From Candidatus Zhuqueibacterota bacterium (GTDB lineage: Bacteria > Zhuqueibacterota > Zhuqueibacteria > Residuimicrobiales > Residuimicrobiaceae): a stretch of 14,592 nt of DNA. Shown here piece after piece: positions 13,718 through 14,592 of the stretch; the stretch's first letter is position 1, and every line of letters begins with the position of its first letter. The notes under the pieces are model-generated. The model did not search any database. It was not told the DNA's origin and worked only from the letters and a program-made list of their open reading frames with translations. Position numbers and translations under genes: made by a program. The stretch is from assembly GCA_016934435.1 (NCBI GenBank), contig JAFGSU010000403.1, positions 1 through 14,592 of the forward strand, written 5' to 3'.

Positions 13718-14398
13718 TTAGGCTAAAATCCGCAACATCGCCTCGGTATCGCTCAAATCCGGCAGCAGGTAATCGGGATCGTAGGCGCGTAAATCCTCAA
13801 TCGAGTATCCTGCCGCGGCTACGGCGATCGCCTTGGCGCCGTGCGGATGGGCGCAGAGGATGTCGCTGGGCGTGTCGCCGATGACAAATATATCTGATCC
13901 GTTAGCCTCCCATTGGTACATATCTTTGCAGCGCTCGACGGCAAACGGCAGCAGCTGATCGCGCTGCGGCGAATCGTCCGAAAAGGCGCCGAATGGAAAA
14001 TAGTCATTGATCCCGAAATAGACCAGTTTGATGCGACCGCTGACCTCCCAGTTGCCGGTAAGGAGCCCCAGGCGCAGGTCGTCGCGATCCTGCAAGACAG
14101 GCAGCAGCGTTTCGACGCCGGGCATAATGCGTCGCAAATGTGAAGGCTGTTCCAATTCCGCCGGCAAAAGTTCGGCATAGCGTTTTTTAAAAAGTGTTTC
14201 ATGTTCCGGACTCATGGGCAGTCCACTCTTTTCATAGGCATCTGCCAAAATGGTGGTATCGGTGCGCCCCGCCAGGCTGATGCCCTGAAAGGCATCCGCA
14301 ACGCCATGCAGCTGCTCAAAGGCGTCGGTCATGGCGCGGACGCCCGCTCCCCCGGAGTGTATCAAAGTTCCATCGATATCAAAGAGAATTAATTTCAC
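13718..14398 (-). CDS. HAD-superfamily phosphatase (phosphoglycolate-phosphatase-like)
   Basis: 226 residues from GTG at 14396-14398, chosen because AAAGGA lies 7-8 nt upstream and the protein then begins directly with the catalytic strand. An ATG at 14420-14422 would add 8 residues. Motif I is 'LILFDIDGTL', with nucleophile and acid-base Asp. An alpha-helical cap follows ('AGVRAMTDAFEQLHG', 'AGRTDTTILADAY'). Motif II is 'LGLLTGN'; motif III is probably the Lys in 'GRIKLVYFGI'; motif IV is 'FVIGDTPSDILCA'. These fit a small-molecule phosphatase of the Gph type; substrate unknown. It follows the PiT permease gene by 53 bp on the same strand, so co-transcription is plausible. Confidence 0.9.
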   Translation of the reverse strand: MKLILFDIDGTLIHSGGAGVRAMTDAFEQLHGVADAFQGISLAGRTDTTILADAYEKSGLPMSPEHETLFKKRYAELLPAELEQPSHLRRIMPGVETLLPVLQDRDDLRLGLLTGNWEVSGRIKLVYFGINDYFPFGAFSDDSPQRDQLLPFAVERCKDMYQWEANGSDIFVIGDTPSDILCAHPHGAKAIAVAAAGYSIEDLRAYDPDYLLPDLSDTEAMLRILA

Positions 14399-14451
14399 GG
14401 GTCTGTTCCTTTGTCTTTTCATTCATCTTTATACATCCTGTCTGACACCCA

Positions 14452-14592
14452 TTAAAAAACGAGGGCCGACAAAAAGCACAAGAGTCCGCTCAACACCGGT
14501 GTAACGATCCACCCGAGCAGGATGTTGCGGATGGTTTTCAGGCTCAGGCCTCTCATATCTTTTTGCAGGCCGATGCCGATGACGGCGCCGAC
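14452..14592 (-). CDS. PiT-family inorganic phosphate permease, C-terminal fragment (cut by window end)
   Basis: The last 46 codons before TAA at 14452-14454 read 'VGAVIGIGLQKDMRGLSLKT', 'IRNILLGWIVTPVLSGLLCF', 'LSALVF'. The GAV-G-GL block, a basic segment, then 'I..GWIVTPVLSGLL' in a final hydrophobic segment is the typical C-terminus of PiT (PF01384) phosphate/cation symporters. The start lies outside the window. The phosphatase gene follows downstream on the same strand. The fragment is short, so another PiT-related permease cannot be excluded. Confidence 0.75.
   Translation of the reverse strand, partial: VGAVIGIGLQKDMRGLSLKTIRNILLGWIVTPVLSGLLCFLSALVF

Overview
The window is about 14.6 kb of bacterial chromosome at roughly 50% GC with dense, mostly housekeeping-type genes on both strands. 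Several features point tentatively to the FCB-side or KSB1/Calditrichota-like bacteria. Two secreted proteins share a C-terminal 'HRNH...WDFT' module followed by dockerin-like Asp-rich repeats. There is also an M6-type secreted metallopeptidase with a fibronectin-III-like domain and an alanine aminotransferase of the eukaryote-like type. This placement is inference from gene style, not a phylogeny.

Layout. 1-933 (minus): an NfeD-like membrane protein followed by a slipin/SPFH protein cut by the window start. 934-1493: a 560-bp divergent intergenic region with two copies of a dispersed ~87-bp element and a possible structured RNA. 1494-2060 (plus): elongation factor P with a non-canonical modification loop. 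2096-3778 (minus): a small conserved protein, an ElaA/YjcF-like GNAT acetyltransferase, and a secreted TPR protein that carries only the tail of an alpha/beta-hydrolase. 4051-5934 (plus): secreted M6-like metallopeptidase. 5978-9941 (minus): an eukaryote-type alanine aminotransferase translationally coupled (GTGA overlap) to a secreted alginate-lyase-like toroid enzyme with dockerin-like repeats, then a decayed tandem paralogue of that enzyme. A 60-bp MITE-like inverted repeat sits between the intact and dead copies. 10327-11925 (plus): an AspT/YidE/YbjL-type antiporter with two RCK_C domains, preceded by a third copy of the dispersed element and by a palindrome. 11906-12566 (minus): a VapBC-type toxin-antitoxin pair with its promoter inside a palindromic operator. 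12817-13302 (minus): adenosine-specific kinase (DUF355 family). 13303-13717: a non-coding stretch with CTCTGCG-type repeats. 13718-14592 (minus): the end of a PiT phosphate permease followed by a HAD phosphatase.

How the genes work together. The clear functional units are slipin/NfeD (membrane microdomain pair), VapBC, PiT plus HAD (phosphate-related, inferred), and the secreted group at 3.1-8.5 kb (surface or extracellular hydrolysis, inferred). The least explained structure is the dispersed element. Its three copies (1024-1110, 1363-1450, 10080-10165) all lie in divergent intergenic regions, all have GATTCG...CGAATC ends 77-78 bp apart, and all end on the same side in a -10-like hexamer facing the plus-strand gene. 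That suggests a mobile or amplified promoter/regulatory cassette.
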